A stretch of 64,000 nt of DNA from Candidatus Rubrivivax defluviihabitans (GTDB lineage Bacteria > Pseudomonadota > Gammaproteobacteria > Burkholderiales > Burkholderiaceae_C). The notes below the pieces were generated by a model that searched no databases, was not told the DNA's origin, and saw nothing but the letters and a program-made list of their open reading frames with translations. Where the stretch lies: assembly GCA_016709385.1 (NCBI GenBank), contig JADJMW010000008.1, positions 124,001-188,000 on the forward strand, in the 5' to 3' direction. Shown piece after piece: positions 1 through 8,747 of this stretch. A program made the translations under genes and the position numbers. The first letter of the stretch is position 1, and the number at the start of each line of letters is the position of its first letter.

Positions 1-105
1 CAGGAAATAAGTGCCCGCGCCCGCCTTCGCCGGCTGTGCCAGGGCGCCGGGCCCGGCGAACGCCGCGGCCAGCAGGAGCAGGACCATGCGTTGGATACGG
101 TTCAT
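1..105 (-). CDS. Secreted protein of unknown function, N-terminal 35 residues only
   Basis: Reading the minus strand from the ATG at 105 gives an open frame to the window edge. It begins MNRIQRMVLLLLAAAFAG and continues with a signal-peptide-like hydrophobic stretch and an ALA-Q cleavage region. The body of the protein lies outside the window, so its function cannot be read. It is divergent from the porin at 353, and a perfect TGAAAGCGCTTTCA palindrome ends 39 bases upstream of its start. It is therefore probably part of the same LacI-type glucan regulon. A secreted hydrolase or binding protein would fit, but this is inference. Confidence 0.6.
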   Translation of the reverse strand, partial: MNRIQRMVLLLLAAAFAGPGALAQPAKAGAGTYFL

Positions 106-143
106 CTCGTTCGATCCCGGAATTGCTCGAAGGCCGATCTTAG

Positions 144-157
144 TGAAAGCGCTTTCA
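144..157. promoter_or_regulatory. LacI-family operator, palindrome TGAAAGCGCTTTCA (copy 1)
   Basis: Perfect 14-base palindrome with the central CpG typical of LacI/GalR-family operators. It sits 39 bases upstream of the divergent minus-strand gene starting at 105. Identical copies lie at 268-281 and 32112-32125. A LacI-family gene in the window (32226-33281) is the natural candidate binder. Confidence 0.8.
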
Positions 158-267
158 GCGCACAATCCGGAGGTTTACCCGCGGTTCGTGCGCATGGCGA
201 TCGTGCCACCGCGGGAAAACACCCGTGCGCCAGGGTTGACTGAGCCGGTGGCGGTGACCTATGCTGT

Positions 268-281
268 TGAAAGCGCTTTCA
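268..281. promoter_or_regulatory. LacI-family operator, palindrome TGAAAGCGCTTTCA (copy 2)
   Basis: Identical to copy 1 and placed 72 bases upstream of the chosen porin start at 353, so each of the two divergent genes has its own copy. The rest of 106-352 has no gene I can support and is taken as a bidirectional promoter region. Confidence 0.8.
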
Positions 282-352
282 CATCCATTCGGTGTGGTCA
301 TTCATCCATGCCATGCGGCCAAGCCATGCTGACTTCGACGGGCACTCTCACC

Positions 353-1738
353 ATGCACAACGATCCTCCGGCCCGCGCTACGCGCCACACCGACATTGCA
401 GCTAAGCCGCACGCCGCCCAAAGGCCGCACCGGCCCGCACTGAGCGGCATCTGCCTGGCTGCCGGGCTGCTGTGCAGCGCCGGCGCGCAGGCGCTGGAGT
501 ACGGGCCCTTCAGCCTGACCGGTTTCGCCAAGGCCGAGATCGTGCGCGTGAGCGACTACTGCGAGGAGTGCGCTCTCGAACCCTTCGAGAACAAGCAGCG
601 CCAGTGGGCGGATGCGCTCGTCTATGGCCGTGAATACGGTGCCGACAACGTGACCCTGACGTTGTTCCAGCCCTACCTGGGGCTCAAGTTCGACCTGCCC
701 GGCGGCTTCAAGATCGAAGGCCTGCTCAGCCAGCGCTGGCGCGACGGCAAGGAAGACATCGAAGGCTTCTGGTACGACAAGAATATCGCGCTCAGCCACC
801 CCGACTACGGCAGCGTGCGCATCGGCGCCATGACCACGCGGTCCTGGAGCGTGGCCGACTACCCCTACGGCACCAATTTGAACGTGTCCGACGTCTGGGC
901 CTCCAGCGGCGCCGGCTACGGCCTGCTGACCGGCGCGCTGCGCGTGACCACGCGCGCGCTCGACGTCTACGATGGCGACCTCGTGCTCGAGGCCACCTAC
1001 GACGACGGCAAGTCGGGCTGGGAGAAGAACGAGCCGCGATTCTGGGAGTTCTACGCCCAGTATCACCGCGGCGACCTCGTCGTCGACGCGATGTACCAGG
1101 ACACGCGCAACGGCACGCCCTCGGCCTGGGGCCATGGCCCGTTCACCGGGCTCACGCCGTTTCCTGCCGACGACGCCAAGCTCGGCTCTTCGGGCCAGAG
1201 CATCGCCATGATCATGGCTCGCTATCAGGTCAACCTGGAATGGGAAATCTCCGGCGGCCTGCGCGCCAACCGCTGGAGCGGCGCCTATGCCGTCATCACC
1301 AAGCCCATGGTTCCCCCCGACCAGTACGAGCAGTGGAACGAAATGTTCAACGTCGACTGGGGCTGCAAGACCGAGGTGCCGTCGCGCTGCGATGTCGACA
1401 ACCCGGGCTACGCCGCGCGCTCGCTGGACCTGATGATGGGGGCGCGCTACCGTTTCGGCCGCTGGGTGGCCTCGGCCGGACTCGTCTACCTGGGAGAGGC
1501 GGAGACCGACAACCCCAGTGAGCGCGGGCAGAGCAACAGCCTGCTCGTCCTGTCGCCGGGCCTTGAATACGACTTCGGCAACGGCTTCGAGGTCTATGCC
1601 TTCGGCGGTCTGGTGACCTATGGGCGCAAGGGCTTGTCGCCGATGTCGAGCCCGGGAAACTCGTCTTTCACCAATATCGATTCACGCGTCAGCAAGTCCG
1701 GCAACTATGTCGGCGTTGGCGCGCAGTTCACGTTCTGA
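353..1738 (+). CDS. Outer-membrane beta-barrel (porin-like) of the glucan locus
   Basis: Protein of 461 residues. The frame is open further upstream, but the ATG at 353 is preferred because both palindromes and the promoter must lie before it. The N-terminus has an Ala/Leu-rich signal segment ending near AGAQALEYG. The body alternates aromatic and polar residues (for example YDDGKSGWEKNEPRFWEFYAQY), and it ends in an aromatic residue (AQFTF), both typical of outer-membrane barrels. I do not recognise a named family. Only 4 bases separate it from the GH17 lipoprotein. The likely role is uptake of oligosaccharides released from beta-glucan, which is inferred from context. Confidence 0.7.
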   Translation: MHNDPPARATRHTDIAAKPHAAQRPHRPALSGICLAAGLLCSAGAQALEYGPFSLTGFAKAEIVRVSDYCEECALEPFENKQRQWADALVYGREYGADNVTLTLFQPYLGLKFDLPGGFKIEGLLSQRWRDGKEDIEGFWYDKNIALSHPDYGSVRIGAMTTRSWSVADYPYGTNLNVSDVWASSGAGYGLLTGALRVTTRALDVYDGDLVLEATYDDGKSGWEKNEPRFWEFYAQYHRGDLVVDAMYQDTRNGTPSAWGHGPFTGLTPFPADDAKLGSSGQSIAMIMARYQVNLEWEISGGLRANRWSGAYAVITKPMVPPDQYEQWNEMFNVDWGCKTEVPSRCDVDNPGYAARSLDLMMGARYRFGRWVASAGLVYLGEAETDNPSERGQSNSLLVLSPGLEYDFGNGFEVYAFGGLVTYGRKGLSPMSSPGNSSFTNIDSRVSKSGNYVGVGAQFTF

Positions 1739-1742
1739 GGCC

Positions 1743-3476
1743 ATGGCCATGAAGCAATCGTCCACTGGCTCGCCGCTCACCCGTTCCTTCACGCTGGTGC
1801 GTGCCGCACTGGCCGCCGTCCTGGCGTCGCTGCTGCTGGCCTGCGGCGGCGGCGGCGTCATCCCGGCGCCCGAGATCCGGCCGTTGCCGGCGGACTTCTT
1901 CGCGCGCAAGGCGGTGGCGTATTCGCCCTTCCGTACCGCCACCGACAGCGCCGGCCGCGACACCGAGGTCATCACGCCGGACATGATCAAGGAGGACCTG
2001 GACCTGCTGGTGGCCGGCGGCTTCGGGCTCATCCGTCTGTTCGACAGCTCGGACAAGGTGGCGCGGCAGACGCTGCAGGTGATCAGCGACCACCGGCTCG
2101 ACATCAAGGTGATGCTCGGCATCTATGTGCTCAGCGGTGACGGCGCCTTCAGCAATGCCGAGATCGCGCGCGGCATCAACCTGGCCAATCAATACCCCGA
2201 CATCGTCTCGGCCGTCAGCGTGGGCAACGAGGCCATGGTTTACTGGTCGGTCAACCCCATCCCCGCCAACGCCATGCGCAACTACATCCTGCGTGTGCGC
2301 GCCGCGGTCAAGCAGCCCGTGACGACCGACGACAACTGGGCCTTCTTCGCCAAGAGCGAGATCTTCCAGCAGGACCCGCAGCCGGTGCTCGACGCCATCG
2401 ACTTCGTGGCCATGCACACCTACCCGCTGCTCGACACCGTGTTCAACCCGGACCTCTGGGACTGGCAGCAGCTCGGCGTGCCGGAGAACCGGCGCGCCGT
2501 GGCCATGATGGACGCGGCACTGGAGCGTGCCCGGTTCGAATACGACGCCGTGCGCACCAACCTCGACCGCCGGGGCTTCACCGCCATGCCCATCATCATC
2601 GGCGAAACCGGCTGGAAGGCACCCACCTCGTTCCACCCCATGCGCACGCACCCGGTCAACCAGAAGATGTACTACGACCGGCTGCAGGCCTGGAAGGCCG
2701 CGGGCGGGACCGGGCCGAGGAATATCGTCTATTTCGAGGCCTTCGACGAACCCTGGAAGCAAGGCGACGACGGCTGGGGCCTGTTCAACGTGCAGCGCCA
2801 GGCGCGTTTTGTCGTGCAGGGCCTGTTCCCCGACCGTTCGATGTGGGAACCGGTGGATCCGTCCGACGACGACGGCATCTATACCGATAACGATGCGGTC
2901 TATTTCATTCCGCCCGTCATCAACCCCGCGGTCACGGAAAACCGCTACCTCATCTACACCGAAACGAGCACGGCCTCGGACTACGTGCCCACCGGCCTGG
3001 TCTGGGACCCGTTCGTGAAGACCTTCTGGCAGCCGGTGGCCAACCCGGCGCCGGGCGACGGCGCGGAAAGCTACGAGATCGACCCGCGGCCCGAAGTCTG
3101 GGGTTGGGGCATGCTGTACCAGTCGCGCGACAACGTCACGGCCAACCTGTCCAACTTCGCTGGCGGCAGGCTGAATTTCAGCCTCAAGACCACCTATGCC
3201 GGCAAGCTGGAGATCGGCATCTCTTCCCAGACCGAGGCGGAAGGCCCGGTGGAAGCCTATGTGCAGATCGAGAATGGCCGTTACGGCTACTGCAACACGG
3301 GTGAATGGTGTGACGTGTCGATCCCGCTGCAGGACTTCGTGGCGGTCAATCCCAGGATCGACCTGCGCATGGTGCTGAGCCGATTCGTCCTTGCCGACCG
3401 CTACGAATTCACCGGCAATGCACCGAATGCCAGCCCGCCGAAGATCCTCATGGACGGGGTCTACTGGTCCCGGTGA
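1743..3476 (+). CDS. GH17-family beta-1,3-glucan-active lipoprotein
   Basis: 577 residues. The signal peptide ends in a lipobox (LLLACGGGG), so it is a predicted lipoprotein. Residues about 45-370 match the GH17 TIM-barrel pattern of beta-1,3-glucanases and transglycosylases. The acid/base Glu lies in SVGNEAMV (about E163) and the nucleophile in IGETGWK (about E288), followed by YFEAFDEPWK. The last ~200 residues form an extra region I cannot name. It looks like a beta-sandwich, possibly carbohydrate-binding. The ATG at 1743 (or 1749) follows the porin by 4 bases, so the two are co-transcribed. Whether it hydrolyses glucan or transfers glucosyl units cannot be decided from sequence. Confidence 0.82.
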   Translation: MAMKQSSTGSPLTRSFTLVRAALAAVLASLLLACGGGGVIPAPEIRPLPADFFARKAVAYSPFRTATDSAGRDTEVITPDMIKEDLDLLVAGGFGLIRLFDSSDKVARQTLQVISDHRLDIKVMLGIYVLSGDGAFSNAEIARGINLANQYPDIVSAVSVGNEAMVYWSVNPIPANAMRNYILRVRAAVKQPVTTDDNWAFFAKSEIFQQDPQPVLDAIDFVAMHTYPLLDTVFNPDLWDWQQLGVPENRRAVAMMDAALERARFEYDAVRTNLDRRGFTAMPIIIGETGWKAPTSFHPMRTHPVNQKMYYDRLQAWKAAGGTGPRNIVYFEAFDEPWKQGDDGWGLFNVQRQARFVVQGLFPDRSMWEPVDPSDDDGIYTDNDAVYFIPPVINPAVTENRYLIYTETSTASDYVPTGLVWDPFVKTFWQPVANPAPGDGAESYEIDPRPEVWGWGMLYQSRDNVTANLSNFAGGRLNFSLKTTYAGKLEIGISSQTEAEGPVEAYVQIENGRYGYCNTGEWCDVSIPLQDFVAVNPRIDLRMVLSRFVLADRYEFTGNAPNASPPKILMDGVYWSR

Positions 3477-3514
3477 GGTGGCGTTGAACTTGCGCTGAAG
3501 TCGAGGTTGCGAAC

Positions 3515-3543
3515 CCGCCGCCTGCTCTTTCTGCAGGCGGCGG
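3515..3543 (+). terminator. Hairpin between the GH17 lipoprotein and phosphoglucomutase genes
   Basis: Perfect 11-base inverted repeat (CCGCCGCCTGC and its complement) around a 7-base T-rich loop. No T-run follows. It may therefore be an attenuating or mRNA-stabilising hairpin inside the operon and not a full terminator. Confidence 0.4.
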
Positions 3544-3607
3544 TCCTGGGAGCGGTTACGCTGCGGTCTGTCACGTCACCCCGGCCAGCCGCAGGAGTTC
3601 CCCGCCC

Positions 3608-5233
3608 ATGATCGTCACCACCACCCCCATCGCCGGGCAACGCCCCGGCACGTCCGGCCTGCGCAAGTCCGTGCAGGTGTTCCGCCAGCTGGGCTACCTG
3701 GAAAACTTCGTGCAGTCGCTGTTCGACGTGCTCGAGCGGCATGAGGGCGCCACGCTCGTGGTCGGCGGCGACGGCCGCTATTTCAACGACCGCGCCATCC
3801 AGACCGTGCTGCGCCTGGCCGCGGCGAACGGCTTCGGCCGCGTGCTGGTGGGGCAGGGCGGCATCCTGTCGACACCCGCGGCCAGCGCGGTGATCCGCAG
3901 CCGCCAGGCCTACGGCGGCATCGTGCTGTCGGCCAGCCACAACCCCGGCGGACCCGAGGGCGACTTCGGCATCAAATACAACGCCGGCAACGGCGGTCCG
4001 GCGCCCGAAGCGCTGACCGAGGCCGTCTACCGGCGCACGCAGACGATAGACCGCTACTTCAGCGTCGAGTCGTCCGACGTCGACCTGGGCACGCTGGGCA
4101 CCACGCAGGTGGGCGGCATGGCGGTGGAGGTCATCGACCCCGTGGCCACGCACGCCGACCTGATGGAGACGCTGTTCGACTTCGGCGCCATCCGGCGCTT
4201 GCTGGGCTCGGGCGACTTCCGCATGCGCTTCGACGCCATGCACGCCGTGACCGGGCCCTATGCCCACGAGGTCTTCGTGAAGCGATTGGGCGCACCCGAA
4301 GCCAGTGTCGTCAACGGCGCGCCCTTGCCCGACTTCGGCGGTGGCCACCCCGACCCCAACCCGACCTATGCCGCCGAACTGGTGGCCGCGATGTTCGACG
4401 ACGATGCGCCGGACTTCGGCGCCGCCAGCGACGGCGACGGCGACCGCAACATGATCGTTGGCCGCCGTTTCATCGTCACGCCCAGCGACAGCCTGGCGGT
4501 GCTGGCGGCCAACGCGCAGCTGGTGCCGGGTTATGCCGCCGGGCTGAAGGGCGTGGCGCGGTCGATGCCCACCAGCGCCGCCGTCGACGCCGTGGCCGCG
4601 GCACTGGGCATTCCGTGTTTCGAGACACCCACCGGCTGGAAATTCTTCGGCAACCTGCTCGATGCCGGACGCATCACGTTGTGCGGCGAGGAGAGTGCGG
4701 GCACCGGCAGCGACCACGTGCGCGAGAAGGACGGCCTGTGGGCGGTGCTGTTCTGGCTGAACGTGCTGGCCGTGCGTGGCGAATCGGTGGAAGCCATCGT
4801 GCGCGACCACTGGCGGCGCTTCGGCCGCCATGTCTATTCACGGCATGACTACGAGGGCGTGGACACGGCAGCAGCGAACGCACTGATGGCGCGGCTGCGC
4901 GACGCGTTGCCAGGCCTGCCCGGCAAGACCTTCGGACCCGGCACGGTGACGCTGGCCGACGACTTCGCCTACACCGACCCGGTGGACGGCTCGGTGACCA
5001 CGGGGCAGGGCCTGCGCATCGGCTTCGACAACGGCTCGCGCATCGTCTTTCGCCTCTCGGGTACCGGCACCGCGGGCGCCACGCTTCGGGTCTACCTGGA
5101 GCGCTTCGAGGCCGACGTGCAACGCCACGGCATCGACGCGCAGCAGGCGCTGGCGGGCTTGATTGCCACCGCCGAGCAACTGGCGGGCATCGCCGCCACG
5201 ACCGGGCGTTCGCAGCCCACCGTCGTCACCTGA
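3608..5233 (+). CDS. pgm: Phosphoglucomutase (alpha-D-glucose-phosphate type)
   Basis: 541 residues, close to the usual length of this family. It interconverts glucose-1-phosphate and glucose-6-phosphate in the cytoplasm. The N-terminus has the substrate-binding RPGTSGLRK segment. The phosphoserine loop SASHNPGG is near S110, the metal loop is DGDGDRN, and the sugar-binding loop CGEESAGTGSDH lies near residue 360. It sits between the GH17 lipoprotein and the GH30 gene on the same strand, so it plausibly feeds glucose phosphates from glucan breakdown into central metabolism. The C-terminal phosphate-binding region (RLSGTGTAGATLR) is present, so the protein looks intact. Confidence 0.93.
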   Translation: MIVTTTPIAGQRPGTSGLRKSVQVFRQLGYLENFVQSLFDVLERHEGATLVVGGDGRYFNDRAIQTVLRLAAANGFGRVLVGQGGILSTPAASAVIRSRQAYGGIVLSASHNPGGPEGDFGIKYNAGNGGPAPEALTEAVYRRTQTIDRYFSVESSDVDLGTLGTTQVGGMAVEVIDPVATHADLMETLFDFGAIRRLLGSGDFRMRFDAMHAVTGPYAHEVFVKRLGAPEASVVNGAPLPDFGGGHPDPNPTYAAELVAAMFDDDAPDFGAASDGDGDRNMIVGRRFIVTPSDSLAVLAANAQLVPGYAAGLKGVARSMPTSAAVDAVAAALGIPCFETPTGWKFFGNLLDAGRITLCGEESAGTGSDHVREKDGLWAVLFWLNVLAVRGESVEAIVRDHWRRFGRHVYSRHDYEGVDTAAANALMARLRDALPGLPGKTFGPGTVTLADDFAYTDPVDGSVTTGQGLRIGFDNGSRIVFRLSGTGTAGATLRVYLERFEADVQRHGIDAQQALAGLIATAEQLAGIAATTGRSQPTVVT

Positions 5234-5261
5234 GTCCCTGAGCCGAAAGCTGGCCGCCGCC

Positions 5262-6602
5262 ATGACCGGATTGACCGTGCGCTGTGTCCTCACCGCCCGC
5301 CACGGTGGCGCCCGCCTGGCCGAGCAGCCGCCGCTGCGGCGCTGCCCCGACGACCGCTTGCTGCCGCGGCTGGTGGTGGACACGCAGCACCGCTTCCAGA
5401 CGCACCTGGGCTTCGGCGGCGCCTTCACCGAGGCGGCGGCCGTCACCTGGCAGCGATTGAGTCCGGCACGGCAACATCAGATGCTGAGCGACTGCTTCTC
5501 GCCCGAACACGGCCACGGCTACACGCTCGGCCGCGTGCACATGGGCAGCTGCGACTTCGCTTTAGGCAACTATGCGCATGTCGAGACCGCCGGCGACCTG
5601 GCGCTGCACAGCTTCAGCATCGAGCGCGACCGCCAGGCGCTGCTGCCCTTCATCCAGGCGGCGCTGCGCACGGCCGGCCGGCCCATCCAGCTGCTGGCCT
5701 CGCCCTGGAGCCCGCCGGCCTGGATGAAGACCAGCGGCCAGATGAACCACGGCGGCCACTTGCGCGGCGAGTGCCGCGACGCCTGGGCGCAGTGCTACGT
5801 GCGCTTCATCCAGGCCTACGCCGCCGAGGGCGTGCCGATCTGGGGCGTGTCGGTGCAGAACGAACCGATGGCCGTGCAACGCTGGGACTCGTGCCTCTAC
5901 AGCGCCGAGGAAGAGCGCGACTTCGTGCGCGACCACCTTGGCCCAGCGTTGCATGCCGCCGGCCTGGGCCACGTGAAGATCGTCATCTGGGACCACAACC
6001 GCGACCTGATGGTCGAGCGCGCCCATGCCGTCTACAGCGACCCCGAAGCCGCCCGGTATGTCTGGGGCACGGGCTTCCACTGGTACGGCGAAGACCACTT
6101 CGACCACGTGCAGCAGGTGCACGACGCCTGGCCCGACAAGCAGTTGCTGTTCACCGAAGGCTGCCAGGAAGGCGGCCCGCACCACGGCTCCTGGGCGCTT
6201 GGTGAACGCTACGGCCGCTCGATCATCAACGACCTCAACCGCTGGACGGTGGGTTGGATCGACTGGAACCTGCTGCTGAACGAGCAGGGCGGCCCCAACC
6301 ACGTCGGCAACTTCTGCAGCGCGCCGCTGCTGGTGCATGCCGGCGACGATGCCGTCCATCGGCAGAGCTCGTACTGGGTCCTCGGCCACTTCGCGCGCTT
6401 CATCCGGCCCGGTGCGCGGCGCGTGCTCTGCGCGGCGCCGCTGCAGGCGCTGGAGAGCACGGCCTTCGTCAACGCCGACGGCAGCGTGGCGGTGGTGGCC
6501 ATGAACCGCAGCGAGGACGCGCTGCGCTTCGCGCTGCGGCTGGATGGCGCATCGTTCGAGGGCGAACTGCCGCCGCGGGCCATCGTGACGCTGCTGGCCT
6601 GA
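5262..6602 (+). CDS. GH30-family glycoside hydrolase (glucosylceramidase-like)
   Basis: 446 residues. The GH30 barrel is seen from LGFGGAFTEAAA through the acid/base motif SVQNEPMAVQRW to the nucleophile region LLFTEGCQE, with a C-terminal beta domain ending VTLLA. Bacterial relatives include glucosylceramidase-like enzymes and exo-beta-glucanases, including beta-1,6-active ones. A debranching role on beta-1,3/1,6-glucan would fit this locus, but that is inference. The ATG at 5262 was chosen because the family homology begins shortly after it; the frame is open earlier, inside pgm. No clear signal peptide is seen, so it is probably cytoplasmic. It lies 28 bases after pgm. Confidence 0.85.
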   Translation: MTGLTVRCVLTARHGGARLAEQPPLRRCPDDRLLPRLVVDTQHRFQTHLGFGGAFTEAAAVTWQRLSPARQHQMLSDCFSPEHGHGYTLGRVHMGSCDFALGNYAHVETAGDLALHSFSIERDRQALLPFIQAALRTAGRPIQLLASPWSPPAWMKTSGQMNHGGHLRGECRDAWAQCYVRFIQAYAAEGVPIWGVSVQNEPMAVQRWDSCLYSAEEERDFVRDHLGPALHAAGLGHVKIVIWDHNRDLMVERAHAVYSDPEAARYVWGTGFHWYGEDHFDHVQQVHDAWPDKQLLFTEGCQEGGPHHGSWALGERYGRSIINDLNRWTVGWIDWNLLLNEQGGPNHVGNFCSAPLLVHAGDDAVHRQSSYWVLGHFARFIRPGARRVLCAAPLQALESTAFVNADGSVAVVAMNRSEDALRFALRLDGASFEGELPPRAIVTLLA

Positions 6603-6623
6603 TCGGATCGCGACACCCCGCCA

Positions 6624-7709
6624 TCAAGTCCGCGCGATGCCGGGACGACCGTTCTGGCGCCGCCAACGGTCGGGCGTCTGGCCCGACCAGCGCGTGAACG
6701 CGCGGATGAATGCACTCGCTTCCGAGTAGCCCAGGGCCATGGCCACGTCGGCCAGCGGCATCGCACTCGCACCAAGCATCTGCATCGCCATGGTGTGCAG
6801 CACGCCGTCGCGCAGCTCGCTGAAGCTGGTGCCCTCGGCCTGCAGGCGCCGGTTCAGCGTGCGCTCGTGCACGTTCAGCAGGGCGGCCACGCGCGAGGCG
6901 GTGCAGGGCGGCCTGGCGGCCATGCCGTGCACCAGGCGGCGCACCTCGTCGACGAAGCCTTTGCCCATCAGACCCTGAAGCCGGTCGGCTTCGTTCTGCA
7001 GGAACCGATGCAGCATCGGGTTGGCGGCCGGCAGCGACAGCGCGAGCCAGGAGGCGGGGAATTTCAGCGCGTTGCGCGCGGCGCCGAAGCGCACCGGGGC
7101 ACGAAAGCAGCGCCGCCAGGGCGAGGCGTTGGCCGGGCGCTGCCGCTGCAGCAGCACCTCGCTCGGGTTCCAGCCCGCGCCGCACAGGCTGCGCATCAGG
7201 TTGCAGGCCACCATCATGGCCATGTCGTAGGCTAGATCGGCACCCTCGGCCTCGGTCACGATGGCGTAACCCAGGTAGGCTTCATCGCCGTCCTCGTGCA
7301 GCGTGACGATGGCGCCACGGTCGTGCAGGTCCATGTAGTGCACCAGCCCACGCAGCCCCGTGCGCACGTCGCTGGCGCTCGTCAGCAGCAATCCGGGCAG
7401 GCCCAGCACGTCGGGCCCGGCACGCTCGGTCAGGAGCAGACCGAGGTGCTCGCAGCCGGTGGCCTGGGCGCAATGGCTTGCCAGGCCGGCGGCCGTACCG
7501 TAGGGGATGGGCATGTCGGGGTCGCTGAAGTAGGCCGGCGCAAAGCCGGCCTGGCCCAGCACGGCCACAGGATCGCACCCGAGTTCGCGCAGCACGGCGG
7601 GGAGCGCGCAGAGTGGCGCGGCACGCAAGGTGGCTGCATCGGAGGGGCCGGCCGCTGGCCTGTGTGGCCTGTTCCGCGCGCCGGGGGAATCAGGATCGGA
7701 GGTCTGCAT
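6624..7709 (-). CDS. AraC-family transcriptional regulator
   Basis: 361 residues from the ATG at 7709; a TTG start at 7739 is possible, but its TTGACA reads equally well as a -35 box. The N-terminal ~200 residues resemble the arabinose-binding-type domain of OruR/ArgR-like regulators (PIPYGTAAGLASHCAQATG). The C-terminal ~100 residues are an AraC double helix-turn-helix (ASRVAALLNVHERTLNRRLQ, then LADVAMALGYSEASAFIRAF). It converges on the GH30 gene and diverges from the DUF2092 gene at 7989. It may control the long cluster to its right, which is suggested by position only. The ligand is unknown. Confidence 0.85.
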   Translation of the reverse strand: MQTSDPDSPGARNRPHRPAAGPSDAATLRAAPLCALPAVLRELGCDPVAVLGQAGFAPAYFSDPDMPIPYGTAAGLASHCAQATGCEHLGLLLTERAGPDVLGLPGLLLTSASDVRTGLRGLVHYMDLHDRGAIVTLHEDGDEAYLGYAIVTEAEGADLAYDMAMMVACNLMRSLCGAGWNPSEVLLQRQRPANASPWRRCFRAPVRFGAARNALKFPASWLALSLPAANPMLHRFLQNEADRLQGLMGKGFVDEVRRLVHGMAARPPCTASRVAALLNVHERTLNRRLQAEGTSFSELRDGVLHTMAMQMLGASAMPLADVAMALGYSEASAFIRAFTRWSGQTPDRWRRQNGRPGIART

Positions 7710-7988
7710 CAGAGCCAGCGGGCTGTCGCAAAGTGTCAATTATCCGTCCGACCCGAGCAATTGGATTCGGGTGCCCCACGTTGATACTCCGCACCGGCTT
7801 GCACGCCACCTGAAACCTCTTTCAGCGGCGCCATGCAGAGCCTGATCGGGCCGGGCGGTTGCGCCGAGCTGCCGTCGGTGAAGCCGCCCTCACCAGGCAG
7901 ACTCGGTTTCACGAAAGCCGTCATGTCAGGGGCGAAGAATTACGACGTGCTGCCGCTCGACAGCTCGAAACTCGGAAGGACAGTCATC

Positions 7989-8732
7989 ATGGTGAGTCGG
8001 CTCTTATTCGCGCTCGGCGCATGCGTGGTCCTCGCGGTGGCGCTGCCCGGCGCCGTGTCGGCGCAGCCTGCCGGGGTCGAGCCCCGTGCCGATGCGGTGC
8101 TGCGCAGCATGACCGCGTACCTTTCCGGGCTGCAAAAGTTCAGCGTGGCAACCGAGAACACGCTGGAGGTGGTCACGAGCGAGGGGCAGAAGATCCAGTT
8201 CACCGCACCCGCGTCGATGACCGTGGCGCGCCCGAACAAGCTCGTCGCGCAACGCCGGGGCGACATCGTCGACCAGATGATGTACTACGACGGCACGTCG
8301 TTGACCTTGTACAACCCGGCCACCCAGCACTACGCCACCGTGCCGGCGCCCGCGACCCTCGATGCGATGCTCGATGCGGCGTACGAGCAACTGGACCTGG
8401 TCGCACCGGGCGCCGACCTGATCGACACCCGCGCTTACGAACGGCTCATGCTCGACGTGCAGTCCGGGGTCTATCTGGGCACCGCCGTCGTGGCCGGTCA
8501 GCGCTGCCACCACCTGGCTTATCGCTCGACCGAGGTCGACTGGCAGCTGTGGGTACGCGAAGGCCCGCAGCCTGCGCCATGCCGCTACGTCATCACCTCG
8601 AAGACCATGGCGGGGGCGCCACAGTTTGCGGTCCAGGTGCTGAAGTGGGACACGTCGCCCGATGTGTCGGCGGCCCGATTCCGCTTCGTCGCGCCCAAGG
8701 GTGCGAAGGCGATCGAGTTCCTGCCACGGTGA
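7989..8732 (+). CDS. DUF2092-family exported protein A
   Basis: 247 residues with a signal peptide ending near VSAQP. The body matches the DUF2092 pattern, a predicted periplasmic family that may have a LolA-like fold (recalled, not tested). Landmarks are EGQKIQFTAPAS, RPNKL, YYDGTSLTLYNP, DWQLWVREG and YVITSKT. GGAAGGA sits 9 bases before the ATG at 7989. It shares EKIQFT/RPNKL/DWQLWV/ITSKT-type blocks with the second DUF2092 gene at 10191, so the two are paralogs. It is first in the long same-strand cluster, 279 bases from the AraC gene. Function is unknown; a periplasmic carrier of a hydrophobic ligand is one possibility. Confidence 0.8.
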   Translation: MVSRLLFALGACVVLAVALPGAVSAQPAGVEPRADAVLRSMTAYLSGLQKFSVATENTLEVVTSEGQKIQFTAPASMTVARPNKLVAQRRGDIVDQMMYYDGTSLTLYNPATQHYATVPAPATLDAMLDAAYEQLDLVAPGADLIDTRAYERLMLDVQSGVYLGTAVVAGQRCHHLAYRSTEVDWQLWVREGPQPAPCRYVITSKTMAGAPQFAVQVLKWDTSPDVSAARFRFVAPKGAKAIEFLPR

Positions 8733-8747
8733 AGCGAGGAGTCTGAC

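Noticed and set aside
11..352. An N-terminal extension of the porin back to base 11
   Set aside because: It would run through both operators and the start of a divergent gene, and it would put the signal peptide far inside the protein. The start at 353 is more sensible.
3461..4831. A 456-residue minus-strand frame opposite pgm
   Set aside because: It overlaps a clearly conserved phosphoglucomutase and has no recognisable domain or ribosome site.
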